From positions 434,001-498,000 of the forward strand of contig JBCCMQ010000001.1 of NCBI GenBank assembly GCA_039026235.1: 64,000 nt of DNA, read 5' to 3'. This stretch comes from JBCCMQ01 sp039026235 (GTDB taxonomy: Bacteria; Pseudomonadota; Alphaproteobacteria; Rhodobacterales; Rhodobacteraceae). The notes below the pieces were generated by a model that was not told where the DNA came from, searched no databases, and worked only from the letters and a program-made list of their open reading frames with translations. Shown one piece after another: positions 42,405 through 51,245 of the stretch (within the stretch, counting starts at the first letter, position 1; every line of letters begins with the position of its first letter). The position numbers were made by a program, and so were the translations under genes.

Positions 42405-44180
42405 ATGACCGATGACCTGCTTCTCTCGCTACCTGCGCTGAGCGCGTCATACGCCGAAGGCCAGAAGCCAGCGGATGTGATCCGCGAGGTTTATCGCCGT
42501 ATCAAGGCCGTGGGCGATCCGGCGATCTTTCTTCATCTGCGTCCGATCTCGGATGTTCTCGCAGAGGCAGAGGCGCTGCCGGCCAGAGGACCCGACCAGC
42601 CGCTTTGGGGCGCGCCGTTTGCGGTCAAGGACAATATCGACGTGGCGGGCATTCCGACCACGGCCGGTTGTCCGGCCTATGCCTATACGCCCGATGCAGA
42701 TGCCTTTGTCATCGCGCGGCTGCGCGCTGCCGGCGCGCTGTTGATCGGCAAAACGAACCTGGACCAGTTCGCGACCGGGCTAGTTGGTGTCCGCTCGCCC
42801 TATGGCGTGCCGCGCAATGCGGTGGACCCGGCGATCGTCCCGGGCGGATCGTCAAGCGGGTCCGGCGTGGCCGTAGGTCACGGGCTGGTTAGCTTTTCAC
42901 TTGGCACCGACACCGCCGGATCGGGGCGTGTGCCGGCGGCATTGAACAATATTGTCGGGTTGAAGCCATCGCTGGGCGCGCTTTCGGCCACGGGCGTAGT
43001 TCCAGCCTGCCGGACGCTCGACACGATCTCAATCTTTGCCGCGAACGTCTCCGACGCCTTCGCCGTCTTTCGGATGGCCTGCGCCGAGGATCCCGCGGAT
43101 ACCTACTCCAAGCGGCTGGTGCCGGGCGGTCTGTTCGCGCCGCCTGAGAGTATCCGCATCGGCGTACCCAACAGTGCAACGCGGAAGTTCTTTGGTGATG
43201 ATGTTCAAGCCGAAAGCTTCGAGACCAGTCTTGCGAGGCTTACGTCTTTGGGTGCGCGCATCGTCGAGCTTGACTTCACGCCGTTCTATGACGTCGCCGA
43301 AATGCTCTATGAAGGTGCCTGGGTGGCCGAGCGTTACATCGTCGTAGAAGAGTTGATGCGGACGAACCGAACAGCGCTCCATCCGACGACCGCCGCGATT
43401 ATTGGTGTGGCCGAGGATCTCTCCGCTGCCGATGCGTTCCGCGGCATGTACCGGCTCAAGGAAATTCAGAAAGAGACGTCTGCTCTGATGGACGCGATAG
43501 ATATGCTGTGCGTTCCAACGATCCCCACCTTTTATAGCCTTGAGGATCTTGCGGCCGATCCCGTAACGCCGAATGCCAACCTCGGAACCTACACCAACTT
43601 CGTCAATCTACTCGACATGTGCGGCATTGCCGTGCCGTCGGCGCCCCGGTCGGACGGACGGCCGGGGTCGATTACCCTTTTGGGCCCATGCGGCACCGAC
43701 GCACTGCTAGCGAGCCTCGCCCTCGCCTTCGAAGGCAACCGCACGGGCGCGGCTCGTTTGCCCCGCTCAACGGCAGCCGAGGAAGTCGCGCTGGCCGTGT
43801 GCGGCGCGCATATGTCGGGTATGGCGCTGAACCAAGAGCTGACATCGCGGGGCGGGCGGTTTCTCAAGGCGACCCGCACGGCCCCACGCTATCGTCTCTT
43901 TGCACTGGCGGGTGGGCCGCCGGCGCGGCCGGGTCTTCTTCGTGCCGACAAAGGCGCCCAGATAGAGCTGGAGGTCTGGTCGCTTCCGAAGACCTCTGTA
44001 GGAGATTTCTTGTCCGGTATCCCGGCGCCTCTGGCGATTGGCACGGTCCTTTTAGAGGACGGAACGACAGCCCAGGGGTTTCTTGTCGAAAACGCTGGTC
44101 TCGAAGGCGCCGAAGACATCACGCATCTGGGCGGCTGGCGCGCCTTTCTAGAGGCCCAGAGCGCCGTTAGTGCATTGTGA
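42405..44180 (+). CDS. atzF: allophanate hydrolase (AtzF-like amidase)
   Basis: 591 residues. Amidase-signature N-terminal domain with the Ser-cisSer-Lys triad: Lys75 in FAVKDNIDVAG, the Ser cluster in PGGSSSGSGVAV (cis-Ser149) and nucleophile Ser173 in GTDTAGSGRVPA. The spacing matches AtzF. A C-terminal domain (about 460-591) with FALAGGPPARPGLLR is typical of allophanate hydrolases and absent from simple amidases. It splits allophanate to ammonia and CO2. Urea carboxylase, the usual partner, is not in the window; the gene instead follows a peptide-type importer by 16 bp, as if the imported compound yields allophanate or a related ureido acid. Confidence 0.9.
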   Translation: MTDDLLLSLPALSASYAEGQKPADVIREVYRRIKAVGDPAIFLHLRPISDVLAEAEALPARGPDQPLWGAPFAVKDNIDVAGIPTTAGCPAYAYTPDADAFVIARLRAAGALLIGKTNLDQFATGLVGVRSPYGVPRNAVDPAIVPGGSSSGSGVAVGHGLVSFSLGTDTAGSGRVPAALNNIVGLKPSLGALSATGVVPACRTLDTISIFAANVSDAFAVFRMACAEDPADTYSKRLVPGGLFAPPESIRIGVPNSATRKFFGDDVQAESFETSLARLTSLGARIVELDFTPFYDVAEMLYEGAWVAERYIVVEELMRTNRTALHPTTAAIIGVAEDLSAADAFRGMYRLKEIQKETSALMDAIDMLCVPTIPTFYSLEDLAADPVTPNANLGTYTNFVNLLDMCGIAVPSAPRSDGRPGSITLLGPCGTDALLASLALAFEGNRTGAARLPRSTAAEEVALAVCGAHMSGMALNQELTSRGGRFLKATRTAPRYRLFALAGGPPARPGLLRADKGAQIELEVWSLPKTSVGDFLSGIPAPLAIGTVLLEDGTTAQGFLVENAGLEGAEDITHLGGWRAFLEAQSAVSAL

Positions 44181-44517
44181 GATAGGCCTTGGGCGAGAAA
44201 GCGACATAAGCCCAAGTTCGATAGATCCGAGAACGCACTTCCTACGGCCAAGGGTCCTGTCGAAGACAAGATCAGAAATGAATTGGTAGGGTCGGCAATT
44301 TCGGCAGAAATACTGCGTAGCCGAAGTTATATTAATATATCAGAGGTCTAGGCGTCATGCCTTTTGCCGCTGCTCACGTTGTGAGCCGATTGGATTGAAC
44401 GCCAAAGAAGTTCCAAGGTTTCGTACATATAATCGCCATGACTTGACCTAAATTATCGAAAGCAATCACGGTAGCGGTGAACCTGAGGAGTGGCTGATGC
44501 GAACCTAAAGGTTGCCA
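44181..44517. other. 337-bp intergenic region
   Basis: No gene seen. GC drops, with an AT-rich patch (TTATATTAATATATCAG) near 44325-44345, marking the border between the AtzF operon and a more accessory segment. The end GAACCTAAAGGTTGCCA precedes the NERD gene start. Confidence 0.4.
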
Positions 44518-45306
44518 ATGCTGAGATTTCTTCTGAATTTCGCTGTTAGGACCGCAATTCATGCGGCGAAGGACAGCTACAACACCCCCGAAAGAAAGGG
44601 AGCCAGGGGTGAGCGGCGAGTTCGCAATGCACTCACATCTGCCTTGGACGAAAAAGAGTACCGAGTTTTATCGGACCTTATACTTCCGGTGGCCGTTGGC
44701 ACGACGCAACTGGATCACATCGTCTTGTCTCGATTTGGGCTATTCGTAATTGAGACAAAGAACATGTCTGGTTGGATCTTTGGCGGTGCCGACCAGAACA
44801 AATGGACCCAAGTACAAAAAGGCGGTAAGCGCCGCGGTTTCCAGAACCCGCTACGACAAAACTATGCGCACATAAAGGCGGTTCAAGAGATACTAAGTGT
44901 CGATGAAAGCGTGCTGCACAACATCGTTGTTTTTGTCGGTACTGCCGAACCGAAGACAGCGATGCCTGAAAACGTGGCCTGGGGCCTGCGGGAGCTCGGT
45001 AGGTTGATCGCCGTACGAAAGCAACAGCTGCTTACCGACGCTCAAGTAAATGACTGCGTTCGAATGCTGCAAGTTAGTGCCCGAAAAAATACTAGAGCGA
45101 CGCGCAATGAGCATCTGCACAATCTTCAAAACAAAGCAGTGGCCAAAAAGACTTCATCACCTCCAAAACGACTTGTGGCGGCAGACACAGCTTCTTGTCC
45201 GAGGTGCGGAAGCGAAATGGTCAAGCGAGCCAACCGAAAGACGGGTGAAGCGTTTTGGGGTTGCGCAAAATTCCCGAAATGTAGGGGTACGCGAAGGTCC
45301 GCTTAA
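44518..45306 (+). CDS. NERD-domain nuclease-related protein with topoisomerase-type C4 zinc finger
   Basis: 262 residues from MLRFLLNFAVRTAIHAAKDS. NERD domain (about 28-140): GARGERRVRNAL, then TTQLDHIVLSRFGLFVIETK with the PD-(D/E)XK-like Asp and Glu-x-Lys, and NPLRQNYAHIKAVQEIL. C-terminal zinc finger CPRCGSEMVKRANRK followed by FWGCAKFPKCRGTR, the zf-C4_Topoisom pattern. Known in scattered bacteria; suggested roles are DNA processing or defence. A TTG two codons upstream is also in frame. GC and codon use are visibly less extreme than in the operons on either side, consistent with transfer. Confidence 0.85.
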   Translation: MLRFLLNFAVRTAIHAAKDSYNTPERKGARGERRVRNALTSALDEKEYRVLSDLILPVAVGTTQLDHIVLSRFGLFVIETKNMSGWIFGGADQNKWTQVQKGGKRRGFQNPLRQNYAHIKAVQEILSVDESVLHNIVVFVGTAEPKTAMPENVAWGLRELGRLIAVRKQQLLTDAQVNDCVRMLQVSARKNTRATRNEHLHNLQNKAVAKKTSSPPKRLVAADTASCPRCGSEMVKRANRKTGEAFWGCAKFPKCRGTRRSA

Positions 45307-45656
45307 CTTATATCCACTCCTCGGCGGCTACGATTTGCCAGAAATCCTCTTTCATCAGATCACCCTAAACTGTCCCATTGGCGCCAATGTCAGACAGCCG
45401 TCTGGCCTAAAAGTCTGCAACAACCGTTCCGGCGCAAAGGCTTGGGGGCTAGCTGTGGCATGTCCTGACCCGCCGACTTCAGTTTTCCGCCTTTGCGGCC
45501 TCTCATGTCCGAGCGAGGTCATTTCGTCCGTGATGTGGTTTGAAGCGGCAAAGCCGTCAGCCGTGCGCTCTGCCTTCTTACGACTTTTTGGAAGGATCCT
45601 GGCTTCGGCGATTTGCTTGCCTAACCTCGCCGCGTGCTCCTACCGGATGCAAAGAA
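45307..45656. other. 350-bp intergenic region with imperfect inverted repeat
   Basis: No gene recognised. Around 45370-45395 there is an imperfect inverted repeat centred on ATTGGCGCCAAT (arms beginning TGTC and ending GACA), followed by AGACAGCCGTCT, a second palindrome. These could be recombination or operator sequences; no transposase remnant could be identified. Confidence 0.35.
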
Positions 45657-45689
45657 GGCGCCGGGCAACACGTCCGGCGCCTTTTTTTT
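45657..45689 (+). terminator. intrinsic terminator (bidirectional)
   Basis: Perfect 8-bp stem GGCGCCGG / CCGGCGCC, 9-base loop, followed by eight T on the plus strand. Read on the minus strand it follows the BCCT stop (45702) by 12 bp and has a shorter TTCTTT tail. It therefore closes both the plus-strand NERD region and the minus-strand BCCT gene. Confidence 0.85.
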
Positions 45690-45701
45690 GGTCGAGACGG
45701 C

Positions 45702-47303
45702 CTAGAGCTTCGCGCGCTCGGACCGCAGGGCGAGCCACAGGCAATAGCACATTACCAGCACGACGAGCGTAAAGGGGATGCCGGTGGAAACCGCCGCCCC
45801 CTGCAGCGCGGCAAGGCCGCCTCCGAGAAGCAGTGCAATGGCCACCAGACCTTCAAGCGTGCACCAGAAAATGCGCTGGATGACCGGCGCGTCCATTTTG
45901 CCACCGGCAGTGATGGTATCGATGACCAGGCTGCCACTGTCCGACGACGTGACGAAAAATATCACGATCAGAATTAGTGAAATCGGTGCCACGATGCCGT
46001 AAAGCGGCAGCTCTTTCAGGAACCCGAACAGGGCCCCTTCTGGTGCATAGCTGTCGATCACCGTGGAACGCACACCCTCGGCAGCGCCAGCGTTCAACAT
46101 ATCGATGGCCGCCCCGCCGAATGTCGACATCCAAAGCGCGCAGACGGCTGTCGGTGCAATCAAGGCACAGAGCACGAATTCGCGTACGGTCCGGCCCTTT
46201 GAGATGCGGGCGATGAACATGCCCACGAAAGGCGACCACGCGATCCACCAGGCCCAGTAGAAGGTCGTCCAACCGTGGAAATAGCTCGTGTCCTCGCGTC
46301 CGAAGGGGTTCGACAGCGCCGGTAACAGCGTCACGTAATCCACCATGACGTTGAAGTATCGTGTAATGGCGGCACCGATACCGGTCATGACGATCACGAA
46401 GATGAAGAGACCGACGGCCATCACCATGTTGATCTCAGAAAGCCGCTTGACGCCTTTGTCCATGCCCAATAGCACCGAACCGAGCGCGATAAGCGTAATC
46501 CCGATGATCAATAGCACGGTTACCGTGTTCGATGGCTCGATCCCGAAGATCTCATTCAGACCGGCGGCGATCTGCTGTGCGCCAAGGCCAAGCGACGTCG
46601 TTAGTCCGAAAAGCGTGGCAAACACGGCCAGCGTGTCGATGATATGGCCCCACCAGCCCCAGACACGTTCGCCGAGGATCGGGTAAAACGCCGACCGAAG
46701 CGTAAGCGGCAGGCCGAGATTGTAGCAAAATATCGCGAGGCTCAGACCTACGGCGGCGTAAACCGCCCAGCCTTCCAGTCCCCAGTGGTGTATGGTGCCG
46801 ACCACGCCGATGTACTCATTGCCCGGCTCATTGATGTCGATGCCAAGCGGGCGGGCGCCACCACCTTCTGAGAAGTTGTAATACACCGGCTCAAGCACGC
46901 CGAAGAACAGGAGGCCGATGCCGATGCCCGCCGCGAACATCATCGCGATCCAGCCAGCATAGGAATAGTCTGGCTTTGCATCCTTGCCGCCGATACGAAC
47001 CGAGCCCACGGGCAGGATAATCAGAAGTAGGCAAAAGAGTGTGATCGCGTCGACCGACAGCACAAGGAACCAATCAAACGTGCTGGTCAGCCACGGTCGC
47101 AGCCACCCGAAGAATTCGGCCGATGCTTCCTGGTTGGCAAGCGCAAGCAGTACGAAGCCAAAAATCACGACACTCGAAATCAGGAAGACCGGGTTGTGAA
47201 TGTCCAGTCCCAGGGGCCGGATATTGTCCTGGCCCATCTCAAAATCCGTGGAAAAGTCCATGGCTTCCCCGGCCGTATCAGGTGGAATATCTGATGACGT
47301 CAT
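45702..47303 (-). CDS. BCCT-family betaine/carnitine/choline transporter
   Basis: 533 residues from MTSSDIPPDTAGEAMDFSTD. About twelve membrane helices, with the BCCT signature FYWAWWIAWSPFVGMFIARI followed by SKGRTVREF. The helix 4-5 region carries GWIAMMFAAGIGIGLLFFGV and LEPVYYNFSEGG. Family members import quaternary ammonium compounds or DMSP by sodium or proton symport, or by antiport. The Rieske/DMGDH demethylation genes at the left of this window make a betaine-type substrate attractive, although 43 kb apart. Start chosen for the GAAGGGAAATCAAC ribosome-binding site; an upstream in-frame ATG lacks one. Confidence 0.93.
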   Translation of the reverse strand: MTSSDIPPDTAGEAMDFSTDFEMGQDNIRPLGLDIHNPVFLISSVVIFGFVLLALANQEASAEFFGWLRPWLTSTFDWFLVLSVDAITLFCLLLIILPVGSVRIGGKDAKPDYSYAGWIAMMFAAGIGIGLLFFGVLEPVYYNFSEGGGARPLGIDINEPGNEYIGVVGTIHHWGLEGWAVYAAVGLSLAIFCYNLGLPLTLRSAFYPILGERVWGWWGHIIDTLAVFATLFGLTTSLGLGAQQIAAGLNEIFGIEPSNTVTVLLIIGITLIALGSVLLGMDKGVKRLSEINMVMAVGLFIFVIVMTGIGAAITRYFNVMVDYVTLLPALSNPFGREDTSYFHGWTTFYWAWWIAWSPFVGMFIARISKGRTVREFVLCALIAPTAVCALWMSTFGGAAIDMLNAGAAEGVRSTVIDSYAPEGALFGFLKELPLYGIVAPISLILIVIFFVTSSDSGSLVIDTITAGGKMDAPVIQRIFWCTLEGLVAIALLLGGGLAALQGAAVSTGIPFTLVVLVMCYCLWLALRSERAKL

Positions 47304-47873
47304 GTTGATTTCCCTTCTCGCCGCTTTGCGGTTTGAGGATTTTTTTAGCGGCGCTGCCCGTAGCGTGTGCAATTAACCAGCATCTGTCAAAGATAATTCG
47401 GGTTTCGTTGATCAAGCGCGGGCGCGCCGCACTGCATTCCAGAGGCGAAAGCCACCGCGTTCTGCTTCCGAGACGCTTAGGGCGCTTACCCTGCGCGAAG
47501 TCGAACCGCAGGCAATGCTGATTTTGACACCCCTGTCGCATCCGCCGGACTGGGACGCGATCCGTGTCGATCTTCGATAGTGCCCGATGGACAGGACCGC
47601 GCAATCGGAGGTGCTTCACGACAAGCGCTGTCGCCAACGATCTGTCCCCTTTGAAGACGAGGTCTGTCCTTTCACAGAGACGCTGGGCTGAGTTGGTGCG
47701 TGACCGCTGCCGCTGGCGGTCACCGGAACTTGGCCCCAGACCGGTCTTGATGCGGTTCGTTCTAAGATCAGAATTCCATCCAAAAGCACGGGAATGGGCA
47801 CTGCTCGGTTCCTTGACTCGCTCTTCGTTCAGGTGCCATTGGAAGACACGTCGAGCGAAAAAACCATTCGCAG
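47304..47873. other. 570-bp region without recognisable gene
   Basis: Both strands have long open frames here, but their predicted proteins are Arg/Ser-rich, without motifs, and compatible with chance openness. It separates the BCCT gene from the acyltransferase and contains both promoters. Could be a decayed gene; nothing could be identified. Confidence 0.35.
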
Positions 47874-48965
47874 ATGAAAACGACGAAACAGCGGGCAGCA
47901 AGAATGCAAAATCAGCAGATCCCAGCGCTCGATGGCTTGCGCGGTATCGCCGCCCTGATTGTCGTGATCTCTCATCTGTCGAACCAGGTCGACTTCAGAT
48001 ACACGGGATTCGGAGCGGGCCAGATCGGCGTTATGATCTTCTTTGCGCTTTCCGGCTTCTTGATGTGTCATGTGACCCACAATGTGCAGCTCTCACCAGC
48101 CAGTGCCTGGAACTTCTTTGTCAAAAGGTTCGCACGGGTCGTTCCTCTTTTCGTCTTTGTCGTGCTTTTTTCTTACTTCACGTACGGTCGCCAGATTTTT
48201 GGCGTGACATTTCAGTTCTATGGCATGGGCGATTGGGACACTGTGCTGCACCACCTAACGCTTCGAAAAGGCTACAGCGTCCTTTGGACAATTCCGGTAG
48301 AGCTCTTTTTCTACGCGCTCTTTCCAGTCTATTGGGCAATAAGTTCAAGAGGTTGGGCAGTTTGGGCAGTGCTGGCGCTACTTATTATCCAAGTTCTTTT
48401 CGTTATCCCCTGGTACGAGGCTCTTTCTGAGCAACACGACGATGCTGTCCCGACGTTTCTCAGACTTTTTTCCCGCCTTCAGTACTTTCTGGTTGGAATT
48501 CTAGCGTATCGTTTTTGCCGATCAGAGATGAAGAACTTGGATGCAGTTTTTATCTTTTCGGCTTCCCTTATTTTGCTTTGCTATCCGCAGATCTACAAGT
48601 CGCTTACGGATACACCGGCAATGGTGTGGCGCAACGAGAGCCTTATGCTGCTCGTTTTTCTTCTGTTGCTCTCGGCTTCAAATAGCAGTCTTGCCAACAA
48701 AGTGCTGGGCGGTCCTGTTATGCGTCATTTGGGCGATATTTCCTATTCCGTTTATTTGACGCATGTTCCGGTGATGCTGGTGGTGACGCAGTTAGTTGAC
48801 ACGGGCACCCCAGTTCTTTTCGTATCCCTAGTTTTGGCGGGAACTCTGGCCGTCTCCGAAGTGACCTTCAGGTTCCTTGAGAAGCCGAGTCGCAGGGCCA
48901 TCACCAATAGGACACTAAAGGCCGGAGCCAGACGTTTGCCTGCCCAAAGCGATCGGCCGGTCTGA
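47874..48965 (+). CDS. acyltransferase-3 family membrane protein (OafA/YrhL-like)
   Basis: 363 residues, or 353 from the second ATG at 47904 (MQNQQIPALDGLRG). The family start IPALDGLRGIAALIVVISHL contains the catalytic Arg/His region, followed by GVMIFFALSGFLM, SAWNFFVKRFARVVPLFVFV and IPVELFFYALFPVYWA. The C-terminal end has GDISYSVYLTHVPVML. About ten membrane helices. Members O-acetylate or acylate surface polysaccharides or peptidoglycan. Its GC is visibly lower and its T content higher than neighbouring genes, and it stands alone, suggesting acquisition. Confidence 0.9.
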   Translation: MKTTKQRAARMQNQQIPALDGLRGIAALIVVISHLSNQVDFRYTGFGAGQIGVMIFFALSGFLMCHVTHNVQLSPASAWNFFVKRFARVVPLFVFVVLFSYFTYGRQIFGVTFQFYGMGDWDTVLHHLTLRKGYSVLWTIPVELFFYALFPVYWAISSRGWAVWAVLALLIIQVLFVIPWYEALSEQHDDAVPTFLRLFSRLQYFLVGILAYRFCRSEMKNLDAVFIFSASLILLCYPQIYKSLTDTPAMVWRNESLMLLVFLLLLSASNSSLANKVLGGPVMRHLGDISYSVYLTHVPVMLVVTQLVDTGTPVLFVSLVLAGTLAVSEVTFRFLEKPSRRAITNRTLKAGARRLPAQSDRPV

Positions 48966-49345
48966 CCCAGGTCAATTTGTCGATGATGTCCGGCAACGCG
49001 GTGCGCGTCAGCGTTCGTGCAGAAATCTTGCGGACAAGCTGCTGCTGGGCGCCGTCGCATTAAGCGAGCAATCCCCAGTGCCTTGGATATGTCCTGCCTA
49101 TGGTAGGAACCGAGGTGAGAGGCGCGCACCCTGTGGACCGAGCGTTTCGCGAGGGTTCTTCAATGCGCGGCTGATTCAGTGCAGCGCGGAGAGCGGCGAA
49201 ATTTCGTGAGCGTAACATGCCGCGCATCTTAAGTTTGCAGTAGCGACCGCGCGCGCAGCTCTGGGGGCCACGCGCAACCTGATCGAGCGCCGCGAAGGCG
49301 TTTGCGATAACGAAGTTCATCCTGCACCGACCTCTCAACGAAAAG
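48966..49345. other. 380-bp intergenic region, possible small ORF
   Basis: Between convergent genes. On the minus strand ATG 49320 opens 86 codons to a stop at 49060, preceded by GAGAGGTCGGTGCAGG. The product (MNFVIANAFAALDQVARG start) is basic and matches no family I know. I do not call it as a gene. Otherwise empty. Confidence 0.3.
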
Positions 49346-49382
49346 GGCCGGTAGACTTCACTACCGGCCAATCCGTTTTTTT
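49346..49382 (-). terminator. intrinsic terminator of the 5'-nucleotidase-family gene
   Basis: Perfect 9-bp stem GGCCGGTAG / CTACCGGCC, 6-base loop. On the minus strand it lies 23 bp after the stop at 49405 and is followed by CTTTTC. On the plus strand it is followed by a seven-T run, so it can also stop transcripts from the acyltransferase side. Confidence 0.8.
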
Positions 49383-49404
49383 GCACAAAAGGGCGCCGCG
49401 CGCT

Positions 49405-50889
49405 TTACTTGACCTCGGTCACCCGGCCGTCGAGCGTTGGTACCGCTGTACCCGTCTCGAAGGCGCGCATGACTTGGGCCGCCATCAGTTCGGCTGCATT
49501 TTCCTCGATCACGCTGGGTTTTCCCGCGAACATAGCGTAACCGTCGCCTCCGGCGCCCATGAAGTCGTTCGTCGCCAGAAGGTAGGTTTTTCCTTCATCC
49601 AGGGGCGTGCCGCTGATCATGACTTCAGAGACGCGCCCGCCCGCGTCGAGCGAGGCATCGAATGCAAAGGTCATGCCTGAAACATGGGGGAAACGTCCGC
49701 TGCCGTCCTCGACCGCAGAGACGCCATTCTCAAGCGCCGCCAGCACGTCGGTGCCCGACACCTCAAGCAGGACGGTCTTGTTGCCGAATGGCAGCTCGGT
49801 CAGCACGTCGCGGCGTGTGATCACCGTGCCCGGCTCGTAAGTGGTGTCGCCGCGGATGCCGCCGCCGTTGGTGATCGCGACATCGGCGCCGGTCTCTGCC
49901 CGCATTGCGTCCACCGTCAGATTGCCAAAGGCGCTTTCCGTGGCGCGCACTGTGGTGCGACGGGTGTCGAGCAAGACGGGCGTTTCGCCAATCTCGATGT
50001 CCAGTTCGGAAGACAGGAAGGCTTCATACTTCCCGACCTCGGCTGCCACGGTCGGATCGGCTGCGACGCCGGCCGTGTTGATGACCTCGAATGCCGGGCT
50101 CCATTCGACCTGCGGTCCGCGGCGCCCTTCAACCGTTTCAATTTCCAGCGTGATGACGGTGACAAAGCTCGCTTGGCTGCCGCTTTCGACCATCGCCACA
50201 TTGCCGTCGTAGCGCACGAACAGATCGTGGTCGTCGCCGGACAGGATGATGTCCACATCGCCGGCATCGAACAGCTGTTCGTCTTCGGGCCGGTCGGTGT
50301 GGGCCAGGGCCACGACCACGTCGGCACCGGCCTCACGCAGGGCCTCGGCGGTCGTTGCGGCCACTTCCACGGGGTCCCCGAAAGTCACATCGCCGGGTGA
50401 CGATTTGACGGTGGTGCCATCGGTGGTCAGGCCAAAGATCCCGACCGTGTGGTCACCCACCTCGACCATCATGCTTTCCGTTACGCCTTCGACCAGCGAT
50501 CCGTCCGGTTCGAGCGCGTTGTTGGACAGCATTGTAAAATTGGCTTCTGCGATCCGTTCGCGAGTGACATCCGGGCCAAAATCGAATTCGTGGTTGCCAA
50601 GCGCCATGGCGTCAAGACCAACCATGTTGAGAAGGGCGATCATATGGGCGCCCTCGTCAAAGCTCGACAGAAGCGAGGGTGAGATGCTGTCGCCAGCGCT
50701 TGTGGCAAGAACGGTGCCGCCCTGGGCGCGAAGTTCGGCTATGACCGTGGCGAGGCGCGCGACACCACCAGCGTCGCCGTCTCCTTCCATCCGGTCCAGA
50801 TCGTTGACGTGAACGATCGTAAGTGTGTCCTGTGCAAGGGCAGGGGCCGCTGCAATAATGGCAGCGGCCATGGTGGCGGCGAGACGCAT
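49405..50889 (-). CDS. UshA-like bifunctional metallophosphatase/5'-nucleotidase family protein with divergent metal site
   Basis: 494 residues. Signal peptide LAATMAAAIIAAAPALAQ, then a calcineurin-like N-terminal domain (GNHEFDFG at 98-105, SAGDSISP, ALAHTDRPED) and the 5'-nucleotidase C-terminal domain (AFGNLTVDAMRAETGADVAI, TNGGGIRGDT, TELPFGNKTVLLEVSG, LLATNDFMGAGGDGYAMF). Two canonical metal-ligand positions differ: HVNDLDRM where D-x-H is usual (His to Asp), and SGDDHD for the usual GHxH. Either a variant metal site or altered activity. Periplasmic; normal relatives hydrolyse nucleotides or UDP-sugars. Stands alone with its own terminator. Confidence 0.87.
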   Translation of the reverse strand: MRLAATMAAAIIAAAPALAQDTLTIVHVNDLDRMEGDGDAGGVARLATVIAELRAQGGTVLATSAGDSISPSLLSSFDEGAHMIALLNMVGLDAMALGNHEFDFGPDVTRERIAEANFTMLSNNALEPDGSLVEGVTESMMVEVGDHTVGIFGLTTDGTTVKSSPGDVTFGDPVEVAATTAEALREAGADVVVALAHTDRPEDEQLFDAGDVDIILSGDDHDLFVRYDGNVAMVESGSQASFVTVITLEIETVEGRRGPQVEWSPAFEVINTAGVAADPTVAAEVGKYEAFLSSELDIEIGETPVLLDTRRTTVRATESAFGNLTVDAMRAETGADVAITNGGGIRGDTTYEPGTVITRRDVLTELPFGNKTVLLEVSGTDVLAALENGVSAVEDGSGRFPHVSGMTFAFDASLDAGGRVSEVMISGTPLDEGKTYLLATNDFMGAGGDGYAMFAGKPSVIEENAAELMAAQVMRAFETGTAVPTLDGRVTEVK

Positions 50890-51245
50890 GGTAAGTCCTC
50901 CTGTTGGCTTTTTTTGAACGCTAGCTCATTCGTAGCAGGTTGAAAAGTTGACTTGTAGACGTGATGCAAGGTGCCCATCTGCCGGGCCGGGCCGAGTGCG
51001 GCTTCCGCACAGGAACAGCCCCGCTTTCCGCCGGGCCGCCTACATCTGATGCGCCGTTAAGACGCCAGGCCGGAACAAGAGCAGGCTATGGTGCGTTTCC
51101 CGCAGCCGATGCCGAAAGTGTATGCCACGAAGCGCACATTGAACGCGGCCGAAGGCAAAGACCGCAGGGCAGGGGATCCAGCGCGTCATTTTGCTCCGGC
51201 AGGGTCAGCATTGCAAACAGTGCTGATCATTTGTCCCGCAGGGGC
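50890..51245. other. 356-bp intergenic region
   Basis: No gene recognised. The segment next to 50890 provides the promoter and ribosome-binding site (CAGGAGGACTTACC) of the nucleotidase-family gene. Open frames farther right have no recognisable motif. Confidence 0.4.

Noticed and set aside
47278..47901. 207-codon minus-strand frame upstream of the BCCT transporter
   Set aside because: Arg-rich, no motif, and overlaps both the BCCT start and the acyltransferase start; probably chance.
47564..48430. 288-codon plus-strand frame
   Set aside because: Half of it is an out-of-frame shadow of the acyltransferase; the rest has no recognisable feature.
49060..49320. 86-codon minus-strand frame with a fair ribosome-binding site
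   Set aside because: No homology recognised and located after a terminator; kept only as a note.
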